Origin: Pseudobdellovibrionaceae bacterium
GTDB taxonomy: Bacteria > Bdellovibrionota > Bdellovibrionia > Bdellovibrionales > JAMPXM01
DNA length: 64,000 bases
NCBI GenBank assembly: GCA_947462815.1
Contig: CANHQR010000006.1
Coordinates: 1 to 64,000, forward strand
Direction: 5' to 3'
A program made the translations under genes and the position numbers. Each line of letters starts with the position of its first letter. Positions within the stretch are counted from its first letter, which is position 1. Below, piece by piece: positions 32,990 through 42,511 of this stretch. The notes under the pieces are model-generated. The model was given only the letters and a program-made list of their open reading frames with translations, did not search any database and was not told where the DNA came from.

Positions 32990-33064
32990 GGGCGCGTAAC
33001 TCAGCGGTAGAGTACCACCTTCACACGGTGGGAGTCAGAGGTTCAAGTCCTCTCGCGCCCACCA
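32990..33064 (+). tRNA. tRNA-Val (anticodon CAC)
   Basis: Complete cloverleaf: acceptor GGGCGCG/CGCGCCC, D-arm ACTC..GAGT, anticodon stem CCACC/GGTGG around the loop TTCACAC, T-arm AGAGG-TTCAAGT-CCTCT, discriminator A and encoded CCA. The anticodon CAC reads GTG. Confidence 0.97.
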
Positions 33065-33158
33065 ATTTCAACATCCGCCCCCTCGACAGGGACCGTCAAA
33101 GCACTCGAAGCCTCAGCGCTCGAGCCATGAACTCACGAAGGATCATAGCACCGAGAGT

Positions 33159-36100
33159 TTAGAGCCCACCGTTGGAGGCAATTTCCCTGAGATACAAAGC
33201 GTTTCGACCTCGATAAGTCGTAAAGACTCCGCCGCAGGTGAGGCGCGCGGTCGACGAATTCCAAGAAAGAGCATAGACCGTAGAGTTAAATCCGTTCGCA
33301 CCGCTTGGCGGGCTCAGAGTCGTATCTAAAGCGCCATCAGCCAAACTCACCCGAGCCAAGCGATTGGCGACCTGACCTCGATAACTCGTAAACTGTCCGC
33401 CCACATAGAGATGCGTGCTATCCATTTCCAACACCCAAGCCGTCGCCGCCACGCCATTGCCACCCGTCGCCGGGTTGAAGACAAGATCCACACTTCCATT
33501 GAGGCGATTCACTCTGGCCACACGATTGGCAACAGACCCGCGATGGCTGGTGAAGGCGCCGACGAGATAGAGCCAGTCTCCCGAACGTCGTAGGGCATAG
33601 ACGATCCCATTGGCTCCCGTCGTGACCGAGTGGAAGGTCGAATTCAAAACACCACTGCTGGAGTTCACTTTCGCCAATCGCGTCACCGTTGTTCCTCGGT
33701 AGGTGGTGAAATTCCCACCGATATAAAGATCAACACCGTCAAGCCAGAGAGCATACACAAAGCTGTTGGCACCATTTGCTCCGGTCGGTGGATTGAATGT
33801 GGTATCGAGTGCTCCGGTTTGGGCATGCACTTTTGCCACGCGGTTCGCGGCTGAACCTCGATAGGACGAGAAGTTTCCTCCGAGGTAAAGGGTCAATCCA
33901 TCACCGCTGAGCTGGAGAGCGCGGATCTCCGCGCTCGCTCCGTTACCGCCGCTCGATGGGCTGAACGTGGTGTCGGGGGCACCCGTGCTCAAACTCAGTT
34001 TGGCCACCCGATTGGCGACAGCCCCGCGATAGCTTGTGAAGGCTCCGCCGACATAGACCGTGTCGCCCGATGCCAAAATGGCGTAGACGGTGTTGTTGGT
34101 GCCATTCGCACCACTTTGCGGAGAAAAAGTCGTGTCGACAGTGTCATCCGCCGCAAGTCGCGCAATGTTGAGTGCGGTGTACTCGGGCGGACCTGCTGTG
34201 AATGGCCCACCCATTAAAACTTCGTCATCCGAAGCGACGCGACTCAAATCGAAAGCGTAAACCGCATTGTTGATCAGCGTGGCGCCACTTGCAGGAGAAA
34301 TGTCGAGATCGGCCTCACCCGTCGTTGTGTCCAATCTCGCCAGATAGCTTGCCGAAGCTCCTCGATAAGCGACAAATGTTCCTCCCACCCACACAGAACT
34401 TCCTTCTAAGCCCAAGGCGTAGACAGCGCCCGAACTGAAACCATTTCCACCGGCGGGAGGATTAAAGGCCGTGTCCACGCCAAAGTTGGCCCGAGAGACT
34501 TTGGTGATGCGATTCACGGTGACCCCTCTATAGGTCGTGAAGTCGCCGCCGATGTAAAGATGTGTGGAATTGATGGCCAAGGCTCGCACGGTATTGTTGA
34601 CGCCGTTGCCACTGGTAGCAGGATTGAAATTCGTGTCGAGAGCTCCGGTTGCCGAGTCGATTTTCGCCACACGATTTGCAACGAGTGTGCGATAAGCTGT
34701 GAAAGTACCTCCCAAGTAAACGTCGGCACCGTCCACAGCGATCGCAAGAACTGTATTGCCGGCGCCGTTATCGCCAACCTGAGGACTCACGCTTTGATCC
34801 AAGATTCCTGAGTCGCGATTCACCTTTGCCACTCGATTGGCAACCAAACCGCGATAAGCCGTGAAGGCTCCCCCCACCCACAAGGATCCGCCATCGCTCC
34901 CGAACGCCAGAGCATTGACGGTTCCGCCAGCTCCATTGGCTCCTATCTGAGGCGAGAACGCGGTATCAATCTGCCCCGAAGCGAGACTGATTTTGGTCAG
35001 ACGATTGGCGACCGCACCTCGATAGGTCGTGAACGCACCTCCGAGCCAAACACCATCACCATCAACCAGAAGCGCGTTCACCGTATCATTTGTGCCATTA
35101 GCTTGATATTGAGAATTGAAACTTAAGTTCAATGAACCATCCGCTTCGAGCAACGCAATCCGGTTGGCGATCAAACCTCGATAAGTGGTGAACGCGCCAC
35201 CCACCAAAGTCTGCCCGTTCGACAATCGCACCATGGCATTCACTGTTCCATTAAAGCCACCACTGAAACCACCCTCCACGCGAGAGGCATCGCTCGCTTT
35301 GAGCTTTGCGATGTAGCGTGTGGTGTATCGGCTCAAACCACTGAAGGATCCCCCAATGAGCCTGCCCCCATCCGGCAGGTTCAACACCGACCATACCGTA
35401 CCGTGAGTAAACTGCGTGAGGAGCAGATCGTAACTCACTTGCGCGGTGATGGTTCCAAATAAGCTGTCCACCATTGACAATTCGATTTCTCGCGTACCGT
35501 TCGCGCCAGAGCTCGTTGCAGCGAATCGATACGTACCGTTTGGCTCACAGACAATAGCAGCTGGTCCCGAGACATCTCCGGTGTAGCTGACACTGATCAG
35601 CCGTCCAGCTTCGCAGGCGCCGATGATCGGCTGGTCAATTTCGGTGGTCACAAGTCCATTTGCCGGTGAAGTTATGGTCAAGACGGGTGCCACAATATTC
35701 ACAAGCCAGCCCGTCGTATGCGGTACCACAAGCTGGTTTCCCGCCACATCGCGAACCCGCATATGCAAATAATACGTCGCTCCGATCGACAAACTGAGCC
35801 CGGTGACTTGAAAGGGCGAGGAGCCCGCTTCAGTCCACGCCAAAACATCGGACTGTGCCGTACCAGAGGTACCTGTGCCAATTGCGTATTCATAGGTATC
35901 GACGCCACTCTCATCGTCGGTCGCATCCGCATTAAAGGTCACCCAGGGTGATAAATTGATCGAATTGTAGCTCGATGGATAACTCGCTCCGACTGTCCAT
36001 GTCGGTGCAATCGTGTCGTGCCAAATGTCATCGGATACGCAGGCCGACTCATTCAGCGCCGAGTTCCTGAACTTCACATACACTTCGTTGAGAGAATTTG

Positions 36101-38711
36101 CTGCAGGAAGCGTCCACGCGCGCGAGGTCGCATAAGCTTGCCAAGTTCCGCCCGAGGCGCAACCGGCGGTGTTCGTCACGTACATTTGCGTGGCGCCCGT
36201 CGCGGCCAACGTCAGCGTCACCGAAGTTGAGACCACAGCCTCAGTTCCGCCGGCGATCACTAAACTCACACTCGTCGGCACGGATGTGTCTTTAACAAAG
36301 CTTCGGCTGGCAGTTCCGATATTGCCGACCAGATCCGTTTGCGAAACCGTGAGCGAGACCGTACCGTCGGCGACAGCCGACAGATCCAGCACCACGCTGA
36401 AGCTTCCTGAACTGCAAGCCGCGGTGGCGGTCACAGCACCACTGATCTCGACTGAAGCTCCTGGCTCACTGCAGGTCCCGCTCAAAGCGAAAGCTGAAGC
36501 GGCTGCGACGTTGATCGTGCTTCCCGCGGCAGGCGACGTGATTGTGATCGCTGGCGCAACCGTATCCTTCGTGAAGACTCGTGAAGCTGATGAGGAGTTG
36601 CCGGCTGCATCTGTCTGCGACAAAGTTAAATTGACGGTTCCATCGGCGACCCCTGTCAGATCAAGATCCGCATGCGCGACTCCCGCAACACAAAGAGCTG
36701 TCGTCGACACAGAACCTGAGACGCTCACATTCAACCCAGCTTCGCAACTCGCCTCGATTGCAAAGCTTGCGGCTTCAATCGCGTCCATCGCCGTACCGGC
36801 CAGAGGCGACACCCACAACAGGGTTGGAGCCACGGTATCTTTGGAGTAAGAGCGCGACACACTCGCCGAATTGCCCGCTGCATCGGCATGTGTCACTGTG
36901 ATCGCCACACTTCCATCGACGATACCGCTCAAGTCCAAATCGACAGACCAAGCCCCACCCATACAGCTCACGCTGCCTGATACCGCACCGGAGAAGTTGA
37001 TGTCGCGTCCTTCCTCCGAGCAACTGCCACTCATCAACCAGTTCGCCGCATTTGCAGAATTGATCCAGGCACTTGCCAAGGGAGCCGCTATGCTGACGGT
37101 TGGAACGCTCACATCTTTATTGAAACTACGGCTGACAGTCCCGCTGTTTCCGGCGAGATCCACCTGCGTGAAGTTCAGGTTCACGCCACCATCGCTCACC
37201 GAGGTAAGATTCAGATCCACCGACCAAGTCCCCGATACGCAAGCGGTCGATGCCGTCACAGCGCCTGTGACACTCACCTGACGACCTGCCTCTGAACATG
37301 TTCCGCTCACTGTGAAGGAAGCGACATTCGCGGGCGTGATCCACGACCCGGTGGCCGGCGCTGCGATGGCCAAAGTCGGCAACACCGTATCTTTGGTGAA
37401 ATTGCGAGTTACCGGGTCCGCAGCTCCACCCGAAGCATAGCTGTGATTGACGGTCAGTGAGATTAATCCATCACTCAGGCTCGTCAGATTGAGCGAAGTC
37501 GACCACTGGCCCGAGGCACAAGTCGCGGATGCTGAAACAGCACCCGAAATCAACACCGCCTGCCCCTCAGCACCACAATCGCCGCCGACTGTCCAAGCTG
37601 CAGCATTTGCAGCATTGACATAGGTACCCGCCAACGGAAGCGTGAAAGTGAGGACGGGCTTCGCTTGATGCACAAAGCTTCGTGTTGCAACCGCTGAAGA
37701 GTTGCCCGCGACGTCTTGCTGAATCACGGAGATACTCACCGCTCCGTTCGGTGCCGAACTAAAATCCAAATTCGCCGACCAACTACCGCTGGAACAAGTC
37801 GCCGTCCCCGCCGCGTCGCCTGTGATGATCACCGTGCCGCTTTCGGAACACGTTCCCGTCACAGCATAGGCGGCATGCTGGGTCTGATCGATCAGGCTTC
37901 CAGCTGCGGGCGAGATGACCGCCACCGAGGGAGCGACCGTGTCTTTCTGTAATTGGCGAGTCACCACACTTGCTGGATTCCCGGCCGCATCGACATGACG
38001 AAACTCCAAATTCACCGCACCATCGGATGCCGAGGATACGTCGATGGGCCAAGTGAAGGCGCCGGCGCTACATGGAACCGAACTTGTTCCCTGTGGACCC
38101 ACAACGCTGACATAGCGTCCGTCTTCACTACAACTTCCACTCACCGCCAAGGCCGTTGCATTGCCCGAGTTCACCCATGAAGCCTCGAGAGGAGAACTCA
38201 CACTCATGATGGGTGCGATGTCGTCGTGGGTGATCGAAACCGAAAGACACTCCGACACGGGTCCACCAAAACCACCATTGCGAAACTGCACGTAGACCGT
38301 GTTCACCGCATTCGCTTGGGTCAGGGTGTAACTAAAAGGCGAACGGATCGGCTGCCAGAGTCCGCCGCGTGTACAACCCGGAGTTGAGGTGACGTACATC
38401 TCCGTCATGTTGGCGCCGGTGACTTGCACGACAACGTTGAGGTTTTGGGTGTAGTAAACGCCTTGTTCGAGTTTACCGTTCTCAAGCTTGACGGAGGCTC
38501 GAAACGGCGCCGGTAAAGCCGCCCCGTCTTGCGGCGGCTCTTCCTCCTGATAACAACCGGTCAGCACCAAGAGGGAGCTCAGCGCCAAAGCGGCAACGCG
38601 GGTGACTTGGGCCCAGAGGCTGAAATGCGAACAGCGCAAGGCCGAGCCTGAAGCTCGGGCCAGGCTGCGCAAATCTGTCGTGTTTTCAAAAAACGGGCGG
38701 CGAAACGACAT
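33159..38711 (-). CDS. giant lipoprotein with Ig-like and delta-60 propeller repeats
   Basis: An 1850-residue exported protein with lipobox LVLTGC near residue 53. The first half carries seven Ig-like modules of about 85-90 residues, each with pattern ISPAAGS...SGTCSE.G..V.VSG...C..G.W...LDLS...DG.V.L...Q.D.AGN and a linker KDT-AP, plus interspersed beta-sandwich segments and an eighth degenerate Ig-like module. The second half has 14 delta-60 repeats of about 53-56 residues, core GGAFTTYRGAVANRVAKL...TG.LDT.F.P..GANG....V.AL, the 14th ending at the C-terminus; 14 would suit two seven-bladed propellers. Conserved Cys pairs per Ig module suggest disulfides. Probably surface-displayed adhesion or recognition protein. 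Start is ATG 38711 (GTG 38714 possible). Confidence 0.88.
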   Translation of the reverse strand: MSFRRPFFENTTDLRSLARASGSALRCSHFSLWAQVTRVAALALSSLLVLTGCYQEEEPPQDGAALPAPFRASVKLENGKLEQGVYYTQNLNVVVQVTGANMTEMYVTSTPGCTRGGLWQPIRSPFSYTLTQANAVNTVYVQFRNGGFGGPVSECLSVSITHDDIAPIMSVSSPLEASWVNSGNATALAVSGSCSEDGRYVSVVGPQGTSSVPCSAGAFTWPIDVSSASDGAVNLEFRHVDAAGNPASVVTRQLQKDTVAPSVAVISPAAGSLIDQTQHAAYAVTGTCSESGTVIITGDAAGTATCSSGSWSANLDFSSAPNGAVSISVIQQDVAGNSSAVATRSFVHQAKPVLTFTLPLAGTYVNAANAAAWTVGGDCGAEGQAVLISGAVSASATCASGQWSTSLNLTSLSDGLISLTVNHSYASGGAADPVTRNFTKDTVLPTLAIAAPATGSWITPANVASFTVSGTCSEAGRQVSVTGAVTASTACVSGTWSVDLNLTSVSDGGVNLNFTQVDLAGNSGTVSRSFNKDVSVPTVSIAAPLASAWINSANAANWLMSGSCSEEGRDINFSGAVSGSVSCMGGAWSVDLDLSGIVDGSVAITVTHADAAGNSASVSRSYSKDTVAPTLLWVSPLAGTAMDAIEAASFAIEASCEAGLNVSVSGSVSTTALCVAGVAHADLDLTGVADGTVNLTLSQTDAAGNSSSASRVFTKDTVAPAITITSPAAGSTINVAAASAFALSGTCSEPGASVEISGAVTATAACSSGSFSVVLDLSAVADGTVSLTVSQTDLVGNIGTASRSFVKDTSVPTSVSLVIAGGTEAVVSTSVTLTLAATGATQMYVTNTAGCASGGTWQAYATSRAWTLPAANSLNEVYVKFRNSALNESACVSDDIWHDTIAPTWTVGASYPSSYNSINLSPWVTFNADATDDESGVDTYEYAIGTGTSGTAQSDVLAWTEAGSSPFQVTGLSLSIGATYYLHMRVRDVAGNQLVVPHTTGWLVNIVAPVLTITSPANGLVTTEIDQPIIGACEAGRLISVSYTGDVSGPAAIVCEPNGTYRFAATSSGANGTREIELSMVDSLFGTITAQVSYDLLLTQFTHGTVWSVLNLPDGGRLIGGSFSGLSRYTTRYIAKLKASDASRVEGGFSGGFNGTVNAMVRLSNGQTLVGGAFTTYRGLIANRIALLEADGSLNLSFNSQYQANGTNDTVNALLVDGDGVWLGGAFTTYRGAVANRLTKISLASGQIDTAFSPQIGANGAGGTVNALAFGSDGGSLWVGGAFTAYRGLVANRVAKVNRDSGILDQSVSPQVGDNGAGNTVLAIAVDGADVYLGGTFTAYRTLVANRVAKIDSATGALDTNFNPATSGNGVNNTVRALAINSTHLYIGGDFTTYRGVTVNRITKVSRANFGVDTAFNPPAGGNGFSSGAVYALGLEGSSVWVGGTFVAYRGASASYLARLDTTTGEADLDISPASGATLINNAVYAFDLSRVASDDEVLMGGPFTAGPPEYTALNIARLAADDTVDTTFSPQSGANGTNNTVYAILASGDTVYVGGAFTSYRGAVANRVAKLSLSTGAPDTTFSPSSGGNGASAEIRALQLSGDGLTLYLGGNFSSYRGSAANRVAKVHAQTGALDTTFNPPTGANGANSFVYALWLDGVDLYIGGNFTTYRGTTVTRLAKVNSSSGVLNSTFHSVTTGANGIVYALRRSGDWLYLVGAFTSHRGSVANRVARVNRLNGSVDLVFNPATGGNGVAATAWVLEMDSTHLYVGGQFTSYRGQVANRLARVSLADGALDTTLSPPSGANGFNSTVYALSWNSSTARLTCGGVFTTYRGRNALYLREIASNGGL

Positions 38712-39103
38712 CACTCCGAGCTTATCAGTGTTTTGGCATAAAAAATTTAATAAAACTTAGTCATTTCAATTGCTTGTGCTATTCTGAGACAGCCTATCTA
38801 AGGCTTCTGAACCGCAATTTCGAACGCGAGGCGATCGCGGCCGTCCCGAAGCTGCCCTTGCTCAGAAATGAAACAACTCATTGTCTCAATGCGAGATTTG
38901 CTTTTCAGGGGACAGGGCCCTGTGTTAAGACCCTGAGTTCGTTTTGAAATGCTGCAGAGGCTGCCGTTGCGGATCACACTGAAAAACCGCAATCTGAACC
39001 GGCGATGTAGCGGACTAATTCAACTCGTCTCGACTCGGTGGAATGAATCGGCAAAGCAAGAGGCCGAGCGCCGATTTCGAGATGAAAAATTTCGGAGAGT
39101 CTC
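38712..39103. other. 392-bp gene-free divergent spacer
   Basis: Lies between the giant lipoprotein gene and rpmG. An AT-rich block (38735-38790) probably holds both promoters: on the plus strand an extended -10 (TGCTATTCT, 38777-38785), on the minus strand a TTGAAA about 60 bp before the giant gene. The 300 bp before rpmG contain no credible coding frame. Confidence 0.45.
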
Positions 39104-39283
39104 ATGGCAAAGAAGGGCAAAGTTCGAATCATCACGCTGGAGTGCACTGAGGCCCGCAAAGAAGGCAAATCGCCCAGCCGTTATACAACTAAGAAGAACA
39201 CGCAGACTCACCCCGAGCGTCTTGAGAAGAAGAAGTACAATCCGAGCTTGCGTCGTCACACGATGCATCGCGAACTGAAGTGA
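39104..39283 (+). CDS. rpmG: 50S ribosomal protein L33 (bL33)
   Basis: A 59-residue basic protein starting [20 protein letters not shown], continuing through SRYTTKKN and ending [17 protein letters not shown], which is bL33 over its whole length. GGAG lies 6 nt before the ATG. Only one Cys is present, so this is the zinc-free (C-minus) form. Component of the 50S subunit near the E site. Monocistronic, closed by a strong terminator. Confidence 0.96.
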   Translation: MAKKGKVRIITLECTEARKEGKSPSRYTTKKNTQTHPERLEKKKYNPSLRRHTMHRELK

Positions 39284-39346
39284 TCGGCTTCGATCAATTT
39301 ACAGGGCGATCTTGAGGGCGAGTTTCAGGGCCTGCTTCTCAAAACA

Positions 39347-39378
39347 AATCCCAGCCACTTAGGCTGGGATTTTTTTTT
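39347..39378 (+). terminator. Rho-independent terminator of rpmG
   Basis: A perfect 10-bp stem (AATCCCAGCC / GGCTGGGATT), 5-nt loop, followed by seven more T residues, 64 bp after the rpmG stop. It also separates rpmG from the convergent methyltransferase gene. Confidence 0.95.
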
Positions 39379-39446
39379 ACGATCCGCCCACATGACGAGC
39401 CCGACGAAGCGAGCCGATCGGCTTCGAGACACCGATTGGCGCGATC

Positions 39447-40568
39447 TTAAGGCTTTCTCGCCACGCACAGCTTAGCGAAGAAACCTGTCCCCGACTCCTG
39501 AACCTCAAATCCGGCCTCCCTCGCGAGATCTGCCAAAGGATGCGCCAGGTAGTTCTTGTAGAAGGGCTCGTGATACTGAACTGGGAACTCATCGAGAGCC
39601 TCTTGCAACTCGGGGCGATCGCCACTTTGCAAACTATCGACGATGGCCAACACTCCCCCGCTTCGCAACACGCGAAACGCTTCAGCCAAGACACGACGTC
39701 GCTCCTCGAGGGGAAGTTCATGAAAGAGAAAGACCGAGGCCACCGCATCAAAACTCGCATCGCGAAAGGGCGTCGACGCCGCATCAGCCTGCACATAGTC
39801 AATGCCGTCGAAGCGCTGCCACGGCAGATCGCGGAGCCGCTCGGCGGCCACTCGCAAATAAGGCGAGCTCAAATCGAGAGCTGTCAATCGAGCTTGCGGT
39901 AGAGCCATCTTCAAAAAGCGCGTGCTGCGCCCGGTGCCCGCACCGAGTTCCAACACACGTTGCGGCTGTGCGCGAACGAGAGGCGGTAACAGCAGTCGCC
40001 GCATAGCATCTGCAGCTCCTGCGAACAAAACTTCCACTTGGTGGTCGTAGAGCTCCGCCGAATCGCGCGATAAGTACCCATCGATTTGAAAATGGAAGTT
40101 ACGACGATAGTAATCGGGAGTCTCTTCGGCCAAAGCCCGAGCTTCCGGGGAGAAAGTTTTCGACTCTTGCTGATGCTTTTGTAGACGACTCTTGTAGCCC
40201 GTCCAAAACAGCTTCGGCATGCGGCGAAGATGCGATCGCGGACTTTCGGGTAGCAGCACCTGCCACGGGTAGATCTCGCTGCGAATATTCGCGAGATCTT
40301 CTTCAATCAGTTCAGTCAAAGCGCGACGGGCGGCACGGAAGAGCTCGGGTCGATCCGTCGGAAGCTGGGGACGTTGTCCCGAGGCTAAAAACTCCACGAT
40401 CGGCAAAAAGCCGCCCTCCAAGGTGAACACAACGGACCGCCCATGCGCCCACACGCGCAGCGCTTGTCCCCAGCCCTTCTGTACGCCGTCTCGCAATTGC
40501 GGGTTCTGCGCCAGGTTCGAAAGCTGGGGCCAAATTCGTTTGAAATCCAATATATCCAATGTCGCCAT
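39447..40568 (-). CDS. class I SAM-dependent methyltransferase
   Basis: A 373-residue protein. ATG at 40568 follows GAGG by 6 nt. The first 200 residues are an unassigned helical domain (FKRIWPQLSNLAQNPQLRDG, FTGYKSRLQKHQQ-like charged segments). The C-terminal half is a Rossmann methyltransferase: VLELGAGTGRSTRFLKMALPQ (motif I), LTALDLSSPYLRVAAERL (acidic loop), DYVQADAASTPFRDASFDAVASVFLFHELP (motifs II-III) and VLRSGGVLAIVDS. This UbiE/Methyltransf_11 type acts on small molecules or lipids; the substrate is unknown. Confidence 0.85.
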   Translation of the reverse strand: MATLDILDFKRIWPQLSNLAQNPQLRDGVQKGWGQALRVWAHGRSVVFTLEGGFLPIVEFLASGQRPQLPTDRPELFRAARRALTELIEEDLANIRSEIYPWQVLLPESPRSHLRRMPKLFWTGYKSRLQKHQQESKTFSPEARALAEETPDYYRRNFHFQIDGYLSRDSAELYDHQVEVLFAGAADAMRRLLLPPLVRAQPQRVLELGAGTGRSTRFLKMALPQARLTALDLSSPYLRVAAERLRDLPWQRFDGIDYVQADAASTPFRDASFDAVASVFLFHELPLEERRRVLAEAFRVLRSGGVLAIVDSLQSGDRPELQEALDEFPVQYHEPFYKNYLAHPLADLAREAGFEVQESGTGFFAKLCVARKP

Positions 40569-40734
40569 GCTCAACCTCAAAGGGGATCTTGTCGAGAGCT
40601 CGCGGGTGCTTTCCCCTCGGATTATTTTATCCGAGTTCTCGGCCCTCGACCAAAACTTCAACCTGAGGTGACTTTTTCGTAAAGTTTTGCTGAACTTAGG
40701 GGCATGATCTCAAGTCCATCCTGAGGAGGTTCAG

Positions 40735-41397
40735 ATGTCGAAAAATCGCAGGGCTCTATTCGCCCTAGCTGGGATTGCTGCCGGCTACATGATCGGCCTC
40801 CCCTCGGGGCAGGCTGCGACTCCGCCGAAACCCACACTGAAAACCGGCCTCGATGCGCAGATTCCCCAGGGTGTCGCGGCAACGGGTCGACCCAACTCGC
40901 CCTTTTCCTGCGCCGATGTTCGCCGTGCCGCCATGCGACTGTCGACTCACGCGACCAATCTCGCCAACCGCAACACCACACGTACACCTGCAGGTGGTCC
41001 CTACAAGCGCCTTGAAGTGAGTTGCGCCGTAGCGGGCGGAGCCTTCTGCAGCGTCGAGCAGAAAGGCGAAATACGTGTCGCCTATGACCCGAAGCACCCG
41101 GATGCTGATGGGACAGGCTATGTGCGCTTCCCGGTCGTGAATGTGGGAACGGAGTTCGCCGGCGTGAATTCGGCGGCCACTGAATTAAAGCTTCTCTCCA
41201 GTCAGAACGTCTGCGGCACGGCCAGCATCTCGCAAGGCAATGGCGTATTGATTCGCTACTTGCCCGACTTTGACGTGATCAGCGACACCATTGCGTTTGG
41301 AGCCGACGGTAAGATCGTGTCGTGGACGCGATTGAGCAAAGACGGCAAGATCTCCAACATGGCTTTCAATCCCGACGGCAGTATTGCCGGGTTTTGA
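40735..41397 (+). CDS. exported protein of unknown function
   Basis: A 220-residue protein behind an excellent ribosome-binding site (GAGGAGG, 5 nt before ATG). A signal peptide ends near GLPSGQA (about residue 28). The mature part has four Cys (SCADVRRAA, VSCAVAGGAFCSVEQ, QNVCGTAS), probably two disulfides, and a C-terminal run of short Asp-Gly turns (GADGKIVSWTRLSKDGKISN, FNPDGSIAGF) that resemble beta-propeller or MORN-like hairpins. No family recognised. Divergent from the methyltransferase; the 142-nt element B lies 57 bp downstream. Confidence 0.65.
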   Translation: MSKNRRALFALAGIAAGYMIGLPSGQAATPPKPTLKTGLDAQIPQGVAATGRPNSPFSCADVRRAAMRLSTHATNLANRNTTRTPAGGPYKRLEVSCAVAGGAFCSVEQKGEIRVAYDPKHPDADGTGYVRFPVVNVGTEFAGVNSAATELKLLSSQNVCGTASISQGNGVLIRYLPDFDVISDTIAFGADGKIVSWTRLSKDGKISNMAFNPDGSIAGF

Positions 41398-41454
41398 TCT
41401 CGCTTCGTCCGTAACGGGGCCGCATGAGGATCGGCGCTAGAGTCGCTTATCGAT

Positions 41455-41596
41455 TGGGCCACTTGATTGTGCTCAGCCCAATCCGATCCAAAAGCACCCG
41501 TCGCAACGGCGTCTTCTCGAGCCCCCTGTAGGCAGCCTAAGTATATAAAATAACTTGTGATTCTGGCATTTCGAGCCCAATCAACGGGCCCAGTTT
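41455..41596 (-). repeat. 142-nt inverted-end intergenic element, copy B
   Basis: Second copy of the element at 16008-16149, same length and same orientation to its neighbour: it starts 7 nt past the stop codon of the minus-strand barrel gene at 41604. The left end (TGGGCCACTTGATTGTGC) is identical to copy A; the right end (GCCCAATCAACGGGCCCA) pairs with it at 15 of 18 positions. The other flank is 57 bp after the stop of the plus-strand gene at 40735. Highest conservation is in the outer 25-30 nt and in AACTTGTRATTCTGG (41552-41566). Confidence 0.7.
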
Positions 41597-41603
41597 AAAT
41601 CGT

Positions 41604-42404
41604 TTAGAATCTATAGGCGATGCTGATCCGGCCGAGAGTCCATCGCGGGAACAGACGCACCACCCGAATCGCTTGCTCGACCGCCTCGCGATCGCTCGAG
41701 TCCGATACAGCATCTAAAAATGGCGCCGAATTCTTTGTCGTGATCAGCGGCTGCGCCCAACTGAAGACATCAATACCCCAACCCCAATGAGCTTGATCCG
41801 CAGGTGCCCAAAGTCCTCGATACCCCAAAGCTCCGACCACACCGAGAGTTTGCAGATCCACGAGATCAAGGCTCGGATAGAGTCCGCCACTCAAACGATT
41901 GAGCAAAGCATCGCCGAGGCGAATCTCAAAACTATTGAAACTCAATCCCCAACGAAAGTTCCAGCCATGGAGAGCCGTGGCGGAGCTGCCGATGGGACTG
42001 ATGACCGAAAGTTGGAGACGCTTTTCCGACATCGAGCCCAAGTCCTTGAGGATCCAAGGCACACTCACACTGGCACTGGAATAATCCAATTCCACAACTT
42101 CATCTACCAACTCACCTTGGAAGGCCACACCCCACTTGCTCGGCAAGAGCAGATCGATCGGGGCATATTGTAGGCGTACAGCCCGCATGGATTGAAGAGC
42201 CTCACTGGCCTGTTGGGAAGCCGGGTTGTCCACAGCGACGGGCGACGGATCTCGTAACTGACTCGGCTCGGTGTGCGCCCGCGCGGATCCGAATACGATG
42301 AGTAGCGCGGCCATCAGAGTCCGAGGAATTGGAATTCGGATTCGAGTTCGGCTCACCAAATTGAGCGCACGCATCAAGACATTTTTGAAGTCATACAACA
42401 GCAC
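41604..42404 (-). CDS. probable outer membrane protein, unknown function
   Basis: A 266-residue protein, GTG start at 42404 with GGGGG 5 nt upstream. A hydrophobic signal (IPRTLMAALLIVFGSARA) follows a basic N-region. The mature chain has amphipathic strands (WGVAFQGELVDEVVELDYSS, LHGWNFRWGLSFNSFEIRLG, ALGYRGLWAPADQAHWGWGI) and ends GRISIAYRF, a barrel-like Phe terminus. I favour a small beta-barrel or barrel-associated protein. The 142-nt element B follows its stop codon. Confidence 0.6.
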   Translation of the reverse strand: MLLYDFKNVLMRALNLVSRTRIRIPIPRTLMAALLIVFGSARAHTEPSQLRDPSPVAVDNPASQQASEALQSMRAVRLQYAPIDLLLPSKWGVAFQGELVDEVVELDYSSASVSVPWILKDLGSMSEKRLQLSVISPIGSSATALHGWNFRWGLSFNSFEIRLGDALLNRLSGGLYPSLDLVDLQTLGVVGALGYRGLWAPADQAHWGWGIDVFSWAQPLITTKNSAPFLDAVSDSSDREAVEQAIRVVRLFPRWTLGRISIAYRF

Positions 42405-42511
42405 CTGGTCCCCCCTCCACGCGATGTGGAGGAGATTCTCAAGCGTCAGGAGTGGGTGACAACACTTAATTGGCCGCAGCGCAGATGGATGGCCGTTTGA
42501 AATGCATGCGT

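Noticed and set aside
33159-35400. Regular DNA repeats suggestive of a CRISPR array
   Set aside because: Period about 160-170 bp, protein-coding throughout and matching delta-60 repeats; no short palindromic repeat with unique spacers and no cas genes.
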